DNA from: Streptomyces sp. S3(2020)
GTDB lineage: Bacteria; Actinomycetota; Actinomycetes; Streptomycetales; Streptomycetaceae
Assembly (NCBI RefSeq): GCF_013044505.1
Contig: NZ_JABERD010000012.1
Location: 37,642-101,641 of the forward strand
DNA: 64,000 nt
Direction of reading: 5' to 3'
Shown piece after piece: positions 45,366 through 54,649 of this stretch. Each line of letters starts with the position of its first letter. Within the stretch, counting starts at the first letter, position 1. A model generated the notes under the pieces. That model was given only the letters and a program-made list of their open reading frames with translations. It was not told where the DNA came from and made no database searches. A program made the position numbers and the translations under genes.

Positions 45366-45514
45366 GTCCTGTCTCCCTTCCGCTGCCACGCACCTCACAG
45401 GCGGTCCATGGTAGGGACACCGGGCGGCTCCGTGCGGCCGGGCAAGGGTACGCTGCCCGCCTGGCCGGGATCGCCTCCGACTTCGGCGTCACCGTCTGAT
45501 CCGGAGGGATCCCC

Positions 45515-45742
45515 ATGTTCGGACTGAGCGAGCTCGCCATCCTCCTCATCGTCGTCGTCGCCGTCCTGGCGGCCAGGAAGCTCCCCGAACTGGCCCGCTC
45601 GGCGGGCAAGTCGGCGCGCATCCTGAAGGCGGAGAAGAACGCCGCGCAGGACGGTTCCGCCGAGGAACCCGCGACCCCTCAGGTGATTCAGGGCGAGATC
45701 GTCCCGCCTCGCCCCCAGGACGACGGCACGGCCCGGTCATGA
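45515..45742 (+). CDS. tatA: Twin-arginine translocase TatA/TatE subunit
   Basis: 75 residues: N-terminal membrane helix MFGLSELAILLIVVVAVLAA, hinge, amphipathic helix RKLPELARSAGKSARILKAEKN and a variable tail, the TatA layout. It forms the pore for folded proteins. The usual F-G hinge is replaced by A-A-R, a variant seen in some actinobacterial extra TatA copies. It is encoded apart from tatC. Three probable Tat substrates are encoded in this window. GGAGG precedes the ATG. Confidence 0.85.
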   Translation: MFGLSELAILLIVVVAVLAARKLPELARSAGKSARILKAEKNAAQDGSAEEPATPQVIQGEIVPPRPQDDGTARS

Positions 45743-46714
45743 GAACAGGGCGTCCAGGTCCGGCTTCTTGCCGCCGAACAGGCCGTCCTCCTCGCTGAGC
45801 GAGGCCAGCTTCTCCAGGGAGGCCATGTCGACGTCGGCCGGCCAGCTGGGGAGGATGAGGTTCTTCAGTACGTCGCCGCTGATCTTGGTGTAGCTCGTGA
45901 GGGTCTGGCGGGCCTCGTCCGGGTGGGCGGAGGCGTACTCGAGCGACTCGGTCGTGGCTTCGGCGAACTTCTTCACCAGGTCCGGGTTCTGCTGTGCGAA
46001 CTGCGTCGAGGTGAAGTAGGTCGCCACGGTGAGCCGGGGGTCCGTCTCGGCGAACGGTGAGGCCACGACGCGGGCACCCTGCGCCTTGGCGACCGTCTGC
46101 GCGGGCTCGCCCATCCAGGCCGCGTCGACCCGGCCGTCGTCCACGGCGGCGGGCATCTGGTCGAAGGGGATCTCGACGAACTTGACCGCGGAGGGGTCGC
46201 CGCCGGCCTTGCGCACCGACTCGCGCACGGTGGTGTCGCCGATGTTCTGGAGCGTGTTCACGGCCACCGTCCGTCCGGCGAGGTCCTTGGCCGTCTTGAC
46301 GGGGCTGTCCTTCTTCACCATCACGGCGGTGACGTCGCCGCCGACCTTGCCGTTGGAGGCCGCCCCGTTGACGACGGACTTGACCGGAACTCCCTTGACC
46401 TGGGCGACCATCAGCGAGGTCGTGTTGCTGAACCCGAACTTGAACTGACCGCTCACCACACCCGGAACGATCGCGGCGCCACCCTGGGCCGGAACCATCT
46501 CCAGCTTGATGCCGCGGCTGCTGAAGAAGCCCTTCTTCTGCCCCAGATAGAGCGGGGCGACGTCGACGATCGGAACGATGCCGACCTTGACCGTCGTGGT
46601 CCCGCCGCCTCCCGGGGACGACGACCCGCTCGTCCCCGAGTCCGAGGATCCGCATCCGGCCACACCGATGACGGTGATCAGCGCTGCGCCAAGCCCGAGT
46701 ACGCGTCTGTGCAT
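45737..46714 (-). CDS. NitT/TauT (SsuA)-type ABC substrate-binding lipoprotein, orphan
   Basis: 325 residues. Lipoprotein signal with lipobox VAGC near residue 20, then a type II periplasmic-binding fold: VKVGIVPIVDVAPLYLGQKKGFFSSRGIKLEMV, AVIVPGVVSGQFKFGFSNTTSLM-type segment, GRTVAVNTLQNIGD, and DAAWMGEPAQTVAKAQG. Such proteins bind nitrate, sulfonates or pyrimidine precursors. No permease or ATPase gene is adjacent. AGGAGGAG precedes the ATG. Its stop overlaps tatA (convergent) by 6 bases. Confidence 0.87.
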   Translation of the reverse strand: MHRRVLGLGAALITVIGVAGCGSSDSGTSGSSSPGGGGTTTVKVGIVPIVDVAPLYLGQKKGFFSSRGIKLEMVPAQGGAAIVPGVVSGQFKFGFSNTTSLMVAQVKGVPVKSVVNGAASNGKVGGDVTAVMVKKDSPVKTAKDLAGRTVAVNTLQNIGDTTVRESVRKAGGDPSAVKFVEIPFDQMPAAVDDGRVDAAWMGEPAQTVAKAQGARVVASPFAETDPRLTVATYFTSTQFAQQNPDLVKKFAEATTESLEYASAHPDEARQTLTSYTKISGDVLKNLILPSWPADVDMASLEKLASLSEEDGLFGGKKPDLDALFS

Positions 46715-46900
46715 GGGCTCCTCCTGGGGGGAAGGGGTGGGGGAAGAGACCACGGCTGTCCTGGTGCGGCTCGACAGCCCGGCTTATTTTGTGCATTTTC
46801 GTGACGGCCGCAATCTACACGCCACACTTCGCACTGTCAGTACTCCGGACAAGGCTGCGTCCACGATGCGCGGTCACCGCCCGGACAGTACGGTGCTGGC

Positions 46901-47704
46901 ATGGTCGGCGAGAAGGCGGAGAAGCTTCCGCGCAAGGTGTACGAGAAGGAACTGCTGCGCCTGCAGACGGAGTTGGTGAAACTGCAGGAGTGGGTGCGAG
47001 CCACGGGGGCCCGGCTGGTCGTCGTCTTCGAGGGACGCGACGCGGCGGGCAAGGGCGGCACCATCAAACGGGTGTCCGAACATCTCAACCCCCGCGTGGC
47101 GCGGATCGCCGCACTGCCCAAGCCGACCGAGCGCGAGCGCGGTCAGTGGTACTTCCAGCGCTACGTCGAGCAGCTGCCGGCCGCCGGGGAGATCGTGCTG
47201 TTCGACCGGTCCTGGTACAACCGGGCCGGGGTCGAGCACGTGATGGGCTTCTGCACGAAGGAGGAGTACCAGCTCTTCCTGCGCCAGTGCCCCGTCTTCG
47301 AGCGGATGCTGGTCGAGGACGGCATCCTGCTGCACAAGTACTGGTTCTCGGTGAGCGACACCGAGCAGCAGGAGCGCTTCCGGCGCCGGCTGGAGGATCC
47401 GCTGCGGCGCTGGAAGCTGTCCCCGATGGACCTGGAGTCGATCACCCGCTGGGAGGCGTACTCGCGGGCCAAGGACGAGATGATGGTGCACACCGACATC
47501 GCCGAGGCCCCGTGGTCCGTGGTGGAGAGCGACGACAAGCGCCGGGCCCGGCTGAACACGATCGCCCATCTGCTGAGCTCGGTGCCGTATCACGAGGTGC
47601 CGCCGCCGGTGCTGGAGCTCCCCGAGCGCCCGGCGTCGACCGGCTACCAGCGCACGCCGCGCGATCTTCAGACCTACGTCCCCGACCACGCGGCACGCCT
47701 GTGA
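46901..47704 (+). CDS. ppk2: Polyphosphate kinase 2
   Basis: 267 residues, PPK2 family: N-terminal KVYEKELLRLQTELVKLQEW, Walker A FEGRDAAGKGGTIKR (about 44-57), the lid ERGQWYFQRYVEQLPAAGEIVLFDRSWYNRAGVE with Walker B, and EDGILLHKYWFSVS. It transfers phosphate between polyphosphate and nucleotides, so it balances energy and nucleotide pools. Length and domain match one-domain class I-type members. A TACGGT -10-like element ends just before the ATG; leaderless start likely. Confidence 0.92.
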   Translation: MVGEKAEKLPRKVYEKELLRLQTELVKLQEWVRATGARLVVVFEGRDAAGKGGTIKRVSEHLNPRVARIAALPKPTERERGQWYFQRYVEQLPAAGEIVLFDRSWYNRAGVEHVMGFCTKEEYQLFLRQCPVFERMLVEDGILLHKYWFSVSDTEQQERFRRRLEDPLRRWKLSPMDLESITRWEAYSRAKDEMMVHTDIAEAPWSVVESDDKRRARLNTIAHLLSSVPYHEVPPPVLELPERPASTGYQRTPRDLQTYVPDHAARL

Positions 47705-47719
47705 CCTACGCGGGTGGGG

Positions 47720-49240
47720 CTACGCCGTCGTCAGGGGCAGCGCGGTGAAGGTGTGCCGCTCCCACAGCCGGCGCGAGGCCTCCTCCGGGTAGGCGGCGAC
47801 CGTGGGCTCGGCGTCGAGGAGCCGGACCAGACGGTGCTCGGGGTCGTAGGCGGGCCAGCCCGGGTCGCCCGTCGTGGCGAACGCGGTCCAGGAGGACCGG
47901 ATGTGGGTGGAGAGGATCTCGGTCTCGGGCGTGGGAGTGGGTCCGATCAGCATGGTGCCGAGACCGTTGCCGTCGTACACGCCGAAGGTCAGGGGTACGT
48001 CCAGTCCGTGGCAGGCACCGAGCGCGCCGCCGTTCGCGGGGGCGGACCAGGTGAGGTCGTAGACGTGCGCCCGGCCGCCGCCGGCCACGTGGGCCTCGGC
48101 CAGACGCAGTGAGGGCATCCGGAACAGCCAGTCGGACTGCACGAGCTCGAACAGGTACTCCGTGGAGGCGTCGGGGAAGGCCGCCCGGTAGGCCCGCTCG
48201 GCGTCCGGTGTCGGACCGAACAGGCTCAGGGCCAGTGCGGCCAGCCCGTCGTCCACCCGGCCGAGCAGCCCGCCGAGCAGGAGGAAGAGGCGGTACTCGT
48301 CCCTGTTGTGTCCGGCGATCAGCTCCACGTCACGGGCGGCGCCGTTCGCCAGGGCCTCCCAGGGCGCGGTGGGCAGGACCTCGCCGTCGACGACGGGCGA
48401 GAAGGGGGTGGGGGTGAGGGCGACCGCGCCCCAGCGAGGCACGTGTTCCCGCATACGGCCGGTCAGTGCGGCCCCCGCCTCGGGCAGCTTGCGCGGGTCC
48501 ACCCCGGCGAGGTCGGCCACGGTGGGCCGCAGACCGACCTCCGCGGCCAGGGCCTGGGCGATGTCGGCGGCGAGCGCGTCCGAGAAGTACGTGCCCGGCA
48601 CGCTCTGTGCGATGGCCCGCCGGAACAGGCCCCGCGCCCGTGGCATCGCGAGCAGAGCGGCGATGGACCCGGCGCCGGCCGACTCTCCGAAGACGGTGAC
48701 CTGGTCCGGGTCTCCGCCGAAGGCGGCGATGTTCTCGCGCACCCACTCCAGCGCCGCGACCTGGTCGAGCAGGCCCCGGTTCGCGGGAGCGCCCTCGATC
48801 CGCAGGAAGCCCTCGATGCCGACCCGGTAGTTGAGGGTGACCACGACGAGCCCGCCCTCGCGGGAGAGCCGGCCCCCGTCATAGGCGGGGTCGTCGGAGG
48901 AACCGAACTTGTAGGCGCCCCCGTAGATCCACACCATCACCGGACGGCGTGCCGCCGGGTCCGCGTCCGGGGTCCAGACGTTCACGGTCAGCCAGTCGTC
49001 ACCGGCCGCGGGGTTCCCGGGAAACTCGGGGCCGATCGGCTCCTGCGGAGGAGGCGGACCGAACGCGAAGGCCTCCCGCACACCGTCCCAGCGCTCCACC
49101 GGGCGCGGAGCCGCGAAGCGGGCCTCGCCCACGGGCGGCCGCGCGTAGGGAACCCCGCGGAACACCGCCAGCTCCCCCTCCCTCCGGCCCCGCACGGTAC
49201 CCGCCGCCGTCGCGGCCTCCGGATGCTCGCTTGCGCTCAT
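47720..49240 (-). CDS. Type B carboxylesterase
   Basis: 506 residues, carboxylesterase family: N-terminal VFRGVPYARPPVGEARF, oxyanion MVWIYGGAYKFGSS, RVGIEGFL, catalytic Ser in VTVFGESAGAGSI (about residue 190), acid expected in the EYLFELVQSDWLF region and His in LGACHGLDVPLTFGVYD. No signal peptide, so cytoplasmic. GAGGAGT precedes the ATG. It lies downstream of the amidohydrolase and ABC transporter genes on the same strand with a 103-base gap that may hold its own promoter. Confidence 0.9.
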   Translation of the reverse strand: MSASEHPEAATAAGTVRGRREGELAVFRGVPYARPPVGEARFAAPRPVERWDGVREAFAFGPPPPQEPIGPEFPGNPAAGDDWLTVNVWTPDADPAARRPVMVWIYGGAYKFGSSDDPAYDGGRLSREGGLVVVTLNYRVGIEGFLRIEGAPANRGLLDQVAALEWVRENIAAFGGDPDQVTVFGESAGAGSIAALLAMPRARGLFRRAIAQSVPGTYFSDALAADIAQALAAEVGLRPTVADLAGVDPRKLPEAGAALTGRMREHVPRWGAVALTPTPFSPVVDGEVLPTAPWEALANGAARDVELIAGHNRDEYRLFLLLGGLLGRVDDGLAALALSLFGPTPDAERAYRAAFPDASTEYLFELVQSDWLFRMPSLRLAEAHVAGGGRAHVYDLTWSAPANGGALGACHGLDVPLTFGVYDGNGLGTMLIGPTPTPETEILSTHIRSSWTAFATTGDPGWPAYDPEHRLVRLLDAEPTVAAYPEEASRRLWERHTFTALPLTTA

Positions 49241-49343
49241 CGACGACTCCTCAGGGGATCAACCAGTCCGTACGAGAGTGAAAACTAGTCCACCACGCGA
49301 ACAGAGAACACCCCCCACCTCGTAAAGTCGCGGGGTCCGGCAC

Positions 49344-51050
49344 TCAGCGCGCGCCCCGCTCGTGGACCACGCGTCCGTCGAACACCGTCAGATCCACCTG
49401 TACATCCGTGATGTCGTGCGGGTCCAGCTCCAGCAGCGGCCGGTCCAGGACGCACAGGTCGGCGACCTTGCCGACCTCGATCGACCCCTTCCACTTCTCG
49501 GCGAAGTCCTGGCGGGCCGGACTGATCGTGTACGCGCGCAGGGCGTCGGCGAGCGGTACGCACTGCTCGGGACCGCTGGCCCGGCCGCTGGCCTTGGACT
49601 CCCGGAGCATCATCGCGGCGACCCCCTGACGCCAGTCGGGTTCCGTGATCGGCGCGTCGGAACTGGCGCAGACCGTGACCCCGGCGTCGAGGGCGGAGCG
49701 TACGGGCCACTGGTAGGCGGAGCGCTCGGGGCCGACGACCTCGTCCATCAGGTCGGAGATGGTCCATTTGATACCGGGGTTCATGTTGACGCCGTAGCCG
49801 TGCGCGGCGAGCGCGGCGAGGCTCGCGGGGCCGACGAAGTCGCCGTGGATGACGTAGTGCCGCGCCTCCGGTCGGGGCGCCGCCTCGTTCGCGGCGACGA
49901 AGGCGTCGACGACCTCGTCGATGGCCCGGTCACCGGTCACGTGCACGCCGAGCTGGTACCCGGCCTCGTGCGCGACCCGGATCATCTCGCGCAGCTCGCC
50001 GGCCCGGAGGGCCGGGGTGTCACCGTGCACGCACAGGGCGCCGTGGCCGCCGTCCGCGTAGGGCTCGTTCATCCAGGCCGTACGGTTCGGCGGGACTCCG
50101 TCGGCGAAGATCTTGACCCCGATGGCGCGCAGCAGCCGTTCGTCCGCGGACGCGGGGCGTCGCAGCTCGGCCAGCCCCTTGCGTACGTCGTCGGCGGAGC
50201 CGCCCATGGGGGCGGGGAGCAGGAGGACACTGACCCGGGCGTCCAGGGCGTTCTCGTCGGCGAGTTGGGCGTACGCCGTCCAGTTGTCGGTACTCAGTCC
50301 GCCGAACAGCGAGGTGGTGCCGCCGGGGCCGAGACCGGGCTCGGTGTAGCTGGTGATGCCGCGGGTGTGGAGTTCACGGATCACCGTCCCGATCGCCTCG
50401 CGGCGCTGGGCCACGGTCGGGCTGGGCAGCGCGGCCTGGACGAGCCGCTGGGCCGTCTCGCGCAGGATGCCGGTGGGCCAACCGTCGGGGTCGCGGTCGA
50501 TGACACCGCCCGCCGGTTCCCCGCTGTGCGCGTCGATGCCGCAGCGGCGCAGCGCCTCGCTGTTGGCCCACACCATGTGCGAGGAGAAGTCCGTCAGACA
50601 GACCGGGTGGTCCGGCGCGACCGCGTCCAGGTCCCGGCGGTGCGGAAAGCGGCGCGGATCCGCGAGGCACTCCGCGAGATAACCCGGGTCCCAGCCGAGC
50701 CCGACGATCCACTCACCGGGCCGGGCCTCCCCCACCGCCTGCCCGATCACGGCGACGACGTCGGCGATCGACGCGACCGTCGGATGACCGACGTCGAGGG
50801 CGAACGGCGGCTTCGTCAGTCCGTACGCCGCCCCGTGCAGATGGGAGTCGTTGATACCGGGCAGGACACTGCGGCCGCCGAGTTCGACGATCCGGGTGCC
50901 GGGGCCGGCCAGGGCGCGCATCTCGGCGTCGCTGCCGACGGCCACGATGTCCCGCCCGCGCACGGCCACGCCTTCGGTGACGCCGAAGTCCGCGTCGACG
51001 GTGATGACTTGGCCACCGGTCAGGATCAGGGTCGGGTCGCTGTCGCTCAC
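49344..51050 (-). CDS. YtcJ-like metal-dependent amidohydrolase
   Basis: 568 residues, amidohydrolase superfamily with small beta-sandwich ends. The metal motif is GINDSHLHGAAYG near residue 70; HVTGDRAIDEVVDAF, YVIHGDFVGPASLA and CASSDAPITEPD supply the other His and Asp ligands. Members hydrolyse N-substituted formamides, amides or cyclic compounds. The GTG is preceded by GAGAGGAA. It follows the ABC permease gene by 34 bases, so the transporter probably imports its substrate. Confidence 0.88.
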   Translation of the reverse strand: MSDSDPTLILTGGQVITVDADFGVTEGVAVRGRDIVAVGSDAEMRALAGPGTRIVELGGRSVLPGINDSHLHGAAYGLTKPPFALDVGHPTVASIADVVAVIGQAVGEARPGEWIVGLGWDPGYLAECLADPRRFPHRRDLDAVAPDHPVCLTDFSSHMVWANSEALRRCGIDAHSGEPAGGVIDRDPDGWPTGILRETAQRLVQAALPSPTVAQRREAIGTVIRELHTRGITSYTEPGLGPGGTTSLFGGLSTDNWTAYAQLADENALDARVSVLLLPAPMGGSADDVRKGLAELRRPASADERLLRAIGVKIFADGVPPNRTAWMNEPYADGGHGALCVHGDTPALRAGELREMIRVAHEAGYQLGVHVTGDRAIDEVVDAFVAANEAAPRPEARHYVIHGDFVGPASLAALAAHGYGVNMNPGIKWTISDLMDEVVGPERSAYQWPVRSALDAGVTVCASSDAPITEPDWRQGVAAMMLRESKASGRASGPEQCVPLADALRAYTISPARQDFAEKWKGSIEVGKVADLCVLDRPLLELDPHDITDVQVDLTVFDGRVVHERGAR

Positions 51051-51084
51051 GCGATTCCTCTCGGGGTTCGGGAGTTGTGGGGTG

Positions 51085-52059
51085 TCACCGCGTCGCCCGC
51101 GGTCCGAAGCAGGCGAGGGCGGCGCCCGCCACCAGGGCGGTGCCCTGAGCCATCTGCTGCCAGAAGGCGGGCACGTTCAACAGGGTCAGCCCGTTCTGGA
51201 GGCTACCGAGGAAGAGCACGCCGAGGAGTACGCCGAAAACTGAGCCCGATCCGCCGGTGAGGGCGACTCCGCCGAGCAGTACGGCGGTGAGCACGGTCAG
51301 CTCGAATCCGGCGCCGGAGGTACCGGCGACCGCGCTGTCCAGGACCGACGCCTTGATGGCGCCGGCCAGGGCCGCGGCGACCCCGGTGACGACGAACAAC
51401 GCGAACGGCATCCGGCGGACATTGATCCCGGAGAGGTAGGCGGCCTCCCGGTTGACCCCGATGGCGAACACATGCCGCCCGCCCGGGGTGAGCGCCAGGA
51501 ACGCCGCGCCCGCCACCAGCACGAGCGCGGCGAGGACGACCGGCGCGTCGATCCCGGCGATCCGTGATCCGCCGAGCCAGGCGAACCCGGACCCGAAGCT
51601 GCTCAGCGGCAGCGGGAAGAGCTGCTGGGCCAGTCCGCGTACCGCGGTCAGCATGCCCAGCGTCACGATGAACGCCGACAGACCCAGGTAGCAGCACAGG
51701 ATGCCGTTCACCGCACCCACCGCCGCGCCCACCGCCAGCGCGCCGAGCACGGCGACGACCGGTGACTGGTGCTGCTGACCGGCGAGCCAGCCCCCCACCA
51801 GCCCGCCCAGGGCGAGGGTGGAACCGACGGACAGGTCGAGGTAGCCGCTGATGACGAGCAGCGCGAGCGGCACGGCCACGATGGCGAGGGTGGCGGCGTC
51901 AGTGGCGATCCCGCGCAGGTTGCCGGCGTCCAGGAAGCTGCCGGTGGTCAGCTGGAAGACCAGCACCATGAGCGTCAGGACGACGAGGAGCGGCTGCCGC
52001 CGTAGGGCGTTCAGGCCGCCGCCCGCGAGGGTGCGGGGCAGGGGCAGGGCGGTGGTCAT
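51085..52059 (-). CDS. Ribose-type ABC transporter permease
   Basis: 324 residues, RbsC-like: about 9 hydrophobic helices, ALLVISGYLDLSVGSTLALGGLVGGW, LSAFIVTLGMLTAVRGLAQQLFPLP, GVNREAAYLSGINVRRMPFALFV (EAA-like coupling loop), ALTGGSGSVFGVLLGVLFLGSLQNGLTLL. Start overlaps the ATPase stop by 4 bases. Import of a sugar-like or other small polar compound. Confidence 0.9.
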   Translation of the reverse strand: MTTALPLPRTLAGGGLNALRRQPLLVVLTLMVLVFQLTTGSFLDAGNLRGIATDAATLAIVAVPLALLVISGYLDLSVGSTLALGGLVGGWLAGQQHQSPVVAVLGALAVGAAVGAVNGILCCYLGLSAFIVTLGMLTAVRGLAQQLFPLPLSSFGSGFAWLGGSRIAGIDAPVVLAALVLVAGAAFLALTPGGRHVFAIGVNREAAYLSGINVRRMPFALFVVTGVAAALAGAIKASVLDSAVAGTSGAGFELTVLTAVLLGGVALTGGSGSVFGVLLGVLFLGSLQNGLTLLNVPAFWQQMAQGTALVAGAALACFGPRATR

Positions 52060-53603
52060 GCTGCTCCTTGCGAGGTGAGGTCGTGGACGGCCGCGAGCAG
52101 TGCGGCCTCGGTGAGCCGCGGGCCGGAGAGTTCGCCGACGATCCGGCCGGCGGAGACGATCAGGCAGCGGTGGGCGAGGGCGACGACTTCCTCGGGGTCG
52201 CTGGAGGCGAACAGGACGGCGGTGCCCTGCTGTTCGGCGAGGCCCGAGACCACCTGATAGATCTCGTGGCGCGCGCCGACATCGACGCCCTGGGTGGGTT
52301 CGTCGAGGAGCAGGACGTCGACGTCGCGTGCCTCGTGGATCCAGCGGCCCAGGACGAGTTTCTGCTGGTTGCCGCCGGAGAAGGCGGTGGCGGGGAGGTG
52401 TGGTCGCGCGGGACGCAGCCCTACGGCGTCGGCCAGGGCGGCGAACACCCGCTGTTCCGTACGTCGGGATCGCACTCCGTGCCGGGCGAGTGTGCGGATC
52501 GACGGGAGCAGGGTGTTGTCCTGGGCGCTCAGTGACGGGAACAGGCCCTGTCCGCGACGGTCCGCGGGTACCAGGGCGATGCCTGCGGCGAGGGCGTCGG
52601 CGGGACGGGCGGCGGTGACGGGCCGCTCGCCCACCTGAGCCGTTCCGGCCGAGGCGGGGCGTCTGCCGTAGAGGGTCTCCAGGATGCGGGTGCGGCCGGA
52701 GCCGATCAGGCCGTAGAGGCCTACGATCTCGCCTTCGGCGACGGTGAGGTCGATGGGGCCGAAGCCGGGGCCTGACAGAGCGTTCAGCTTGAGAGCGGTT
52801 CGCCCAAGGGGTGGGGACTGTGTGTTCGCGGGCGACTTCACGGTTGTATGCGGCTGGTCGCGCCGTTCCCCGCGCCCCTTGGGTTGGTGGGTGATCGCGG
52901 TGATCAGATCGTGCCGTGACTGTCCCGGGCCCGACGACTGGTGGGTTACCCGGCCGTCTCTCAGAACCGTGACCGCGTCCGCCAGTCGTTCTACCTCGCC
53001 CAGCAGATGGGTCACGTACACGATCGCCAATCCCTGGGCCCGCAGGTCCTCCACCCGCTCGGCCAGCGCGTCGCTCTCGGCGCCGGAGAGGGCCGCCGTC
53101 GGCTCGTCCAGGACCAGTATCGAGGCGCTGCGGCTCAGGGCCTTGGCTATCTCCACCAACTGACGCTGACCCATGGGGAGTTCACTGAGGCGGTCGCGTG
53201 GGGAGCAGGTCGCCGCGACGCGTTCCAGGAGGCCGGCCGCCACCTCGTCCTGGGCGCGGCGGTGGACGGTTGCGTAGCGGGTCCATTCCTGGCCGAGGAA
53301 GATGTTCTCGGCCACGGTGAGGGAGTCGACGACGCTGAGGGTCTGGTAGATGATCGCGACGCCGGCGGCGATGGACTCGCGTGGGGACAGTCGGGGGTAC
53401 GGGGTTCCGGCCACCTCGATCGTGCCGGCGTCCGGCGAGAAGGCGCCGCCGAGGCATTTGATGAGGGTGGACTTGCCGGCGCCGTTGTGGCCGAGGAGGG
53501 CGTGGACCTGTCCGGCCGGGACGGTGAGGTCCACGTCGTCGAGGGCTCTGACGCCGCCGAAGGACTTGGTGAGGCCGCGGATGCGGAGGGTCGGTTCGGT
53601 CAT
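52056..53603 (-). CDS. Ribose-type ABC transporter ATPase (two nucleotide-binding domains)
   Basis: 515 residues with two ABC domains. N-domain: Walker A GHNGAGKST, signature-like LPMGQRQLVEIAKALSRSA, Walker B LVLDEPTAAL. C-domain: the degenerate GLIGSGRTRI Walker A, FSGGNQQKLVLGRWI, VLLLDEPTQGVDVGARHEIYQ. This arrangement is typical of RbsA/MglA. The linker (about residues 241-268) contains HQPKGRGERRDQPHTTVKSP, foreign to the family and encoded by an 81-base palindromic insertion. 8 bases follow the binding-protein gene. Confidence 0.92.
   Translation of the reverse strand: MTEPTLRIRGLTKSFGGVRALDDVDLTVPAGQVHALLGHNGAGKSTLIKCLGGAFSPDAGTIEVAGTPYPRLSPRESIAAGVAIIYQTLSVVDSLTVAENIFLGQEWTRYATVHRRAQDEVAAGLLERVAATCSPRDRLSELPMGQRQLVEIAKALSRSASILVLDEPTAALSGAESDALAERVEDLRAQGLAIVYVTHLLGEVERLADAVTVLRDGRVTHQSSGPGQSRHDLITAITHQPKGRGERRDQPHTTVKSPANTQSPPLGRTALKLNALSGPGFGPIDLTVAEGEIVGLYGLIGSGRTRILETLYGRRPASAGTAQVGERPVTAARPADALAAGIALVPADRRGQGLFPSLSAQDNTLLPSIRTLARHGVRSRRTEQRVFAALADAVGLRPARPHLPATAFSGGNQQKLVLGRWIHEARDVDVLLLDEPTQGVDVGARHEIYQVVSGLAEQQGTAVLFASSDPEEVVALAHRCLIVSAGRIVGELSGPRLTEAALLAAVHDLTSQGAA
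52803..52883. repeat. 81-base palindromic repeat inserted in frame in the ABC ATPase gene
   Basis: Ends are CCCAAGGGG (52803-52811) and CCCCTTGGG (52875-52883). The right end continues inward as CCCCTTGGG preceded by GTTCCCCGCG; the left as CCCAAGGGGTGGGGAC, so the arms match over about 17 bases with a small gap. Its core words (AAGGGGCGCGGGGAAC-like) resemble a dispersed intergenic repeat common in Streptomyces (from memory). At 81 bases it adds exactly 27 codons to the domain linker. Confidence 0.7.
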
Positions 53604-53611
53604 GGCGGGGC

Positions 53612-54649
53612 CTAGGAGTTCTGGGCGAGCAGCGCGTCGATCTTCGCGGTGTCGGCGCGCTGGACGAGTGCGATCGGCACCTGGGCGCCGGGGTTCGCCT
53701 TGCCGGCGGCGACCGCGAGGGGCACGTCCACGATGGCGTCGGCGATGTCCCGCGGGGCGAGGGCTGCCGAGGCACGGTAGAAGGTGCCCTGCTTGATGGC
53801 GAGGAGGGAGGGGGCGGAGCCGTCCTGGCCGCCGACGAAGGTCTTGGCGTCGGCCGCCTTGCGACCTGTCTGCTGGAGCGCCTTGAAGCCGCCGTAGGCC
53901 GCGGCGTCCGTCACGCCCAGGACGATGTTGAGGTCGGGGTGCTTGGCGAGGACGGCTCGGGTCTTCGACAGCCCGGTGTCGGGGTCGATGGCCTGCTCCT
54001 GCGCGACCACGTCGACGCCGGGCGCGGCCTTGGTGAACGCGTCGATCATGCCTTTGGTGCGTTCGCGGCCCAGTTGGATGGTGCTGTCCGTCAGGAACGC
54101 GATCTTGCCCTTGCCGCCGAGGTGTTCGTCGGCCCACCGGGCGGCCGCCTGTCCGAGCAGTGTGCCGCCTTCGAGGAAGCTGAACTGGATGTCCGCGCTC
54201 TGGTGTTCCAGGGTTCCGCCGTACGTGACCCAGATCAGCCCTTCGTCCAGCGCGGACTTCGCGATCGACTCGGTGGCCTCGAAGACCATCGGGAAGGACA
54301 CGATGGCCGGGACCTTCCGGGCCACCCATGCCTTGAGGTTGGTGGCCTGGGTGTCGGCGCTGCCCGCGTCGCTGGTCGTGCGCAGGGAGACGTCGTGCTT
54401 CTTCGCCGCGGCGGTGGAGAGCTTCACCAGGGTCGAGTAGAGCGGGAGTTGGGTGAAGGGGTAGTCGAGGCCGATCGTCGTGAGCTTCCTCGCCCCGGCC
54501 GAGGCCCCGGCGGCCTGGGCGCCGCTCGCCGAGCCGTCGTCGGGTGCCGAGCAGCCCGCGGCGCCCAGCAGGGCGGCGGCCGTGACGCCTCCGGACAGGG
54601 CGAGGAACTGGCGGCGGGAGGCCGGGGCGGGTGTCGGGAATCTGGTCAT
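53612..54649 (-). CDS. Sugar-type ABC substrate-binding lipoprotein with Tat signal
   Basis: 345 residues. Tat motif ASRRQFLALSGG and lipobox LGAAGC (about 28-33): a Tat-dependent lipoprotein. The mature protein has the RbsB-like type I fold: LTTIGLDYPFTQLPLYSTLVKLSTAAAKKHDV, WVARKVPAIVSFPMVFEATES, AIDPDTGLSKTRAVLAKHPDLNIVLGVTDAAAYGG. The ATG at residue 14 of the longest frame was chosen because the Tat motif follows it. First gene of the operon; divergent from the LuxR gene. Confidence 0.9.
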   Translation of the reverse strand: MTRFPTPAPASRRQFLALSGGVTAAALLGAAGCSAPDDGSASGAQAAGASAGARKLTTIGLDYPFTQLPLYSTLVKLSTAAAKKHDVSLRTTSDAGSADTQATNLKAWVARKVPAIVSFPMVFEATESIAKSALDEGLIWVTYGGTLEHQSADIQFSFLEGGTLLGQAAARWADEHLGGKGKIAFLTDSTIQLGRERTKGMIDAFTKAAPGVDVVAQEQAIDPDTGLSKTRAVLAKHPDLNIVLGVTDAAAYGGFKALQQTGRKAADAKTFVGGQDGSAPSLLAIKQGTFYRASAALAPRDIADAIVDVPLAVAAGKANPGAQVPIALVQRADTAKIDALLAQNS

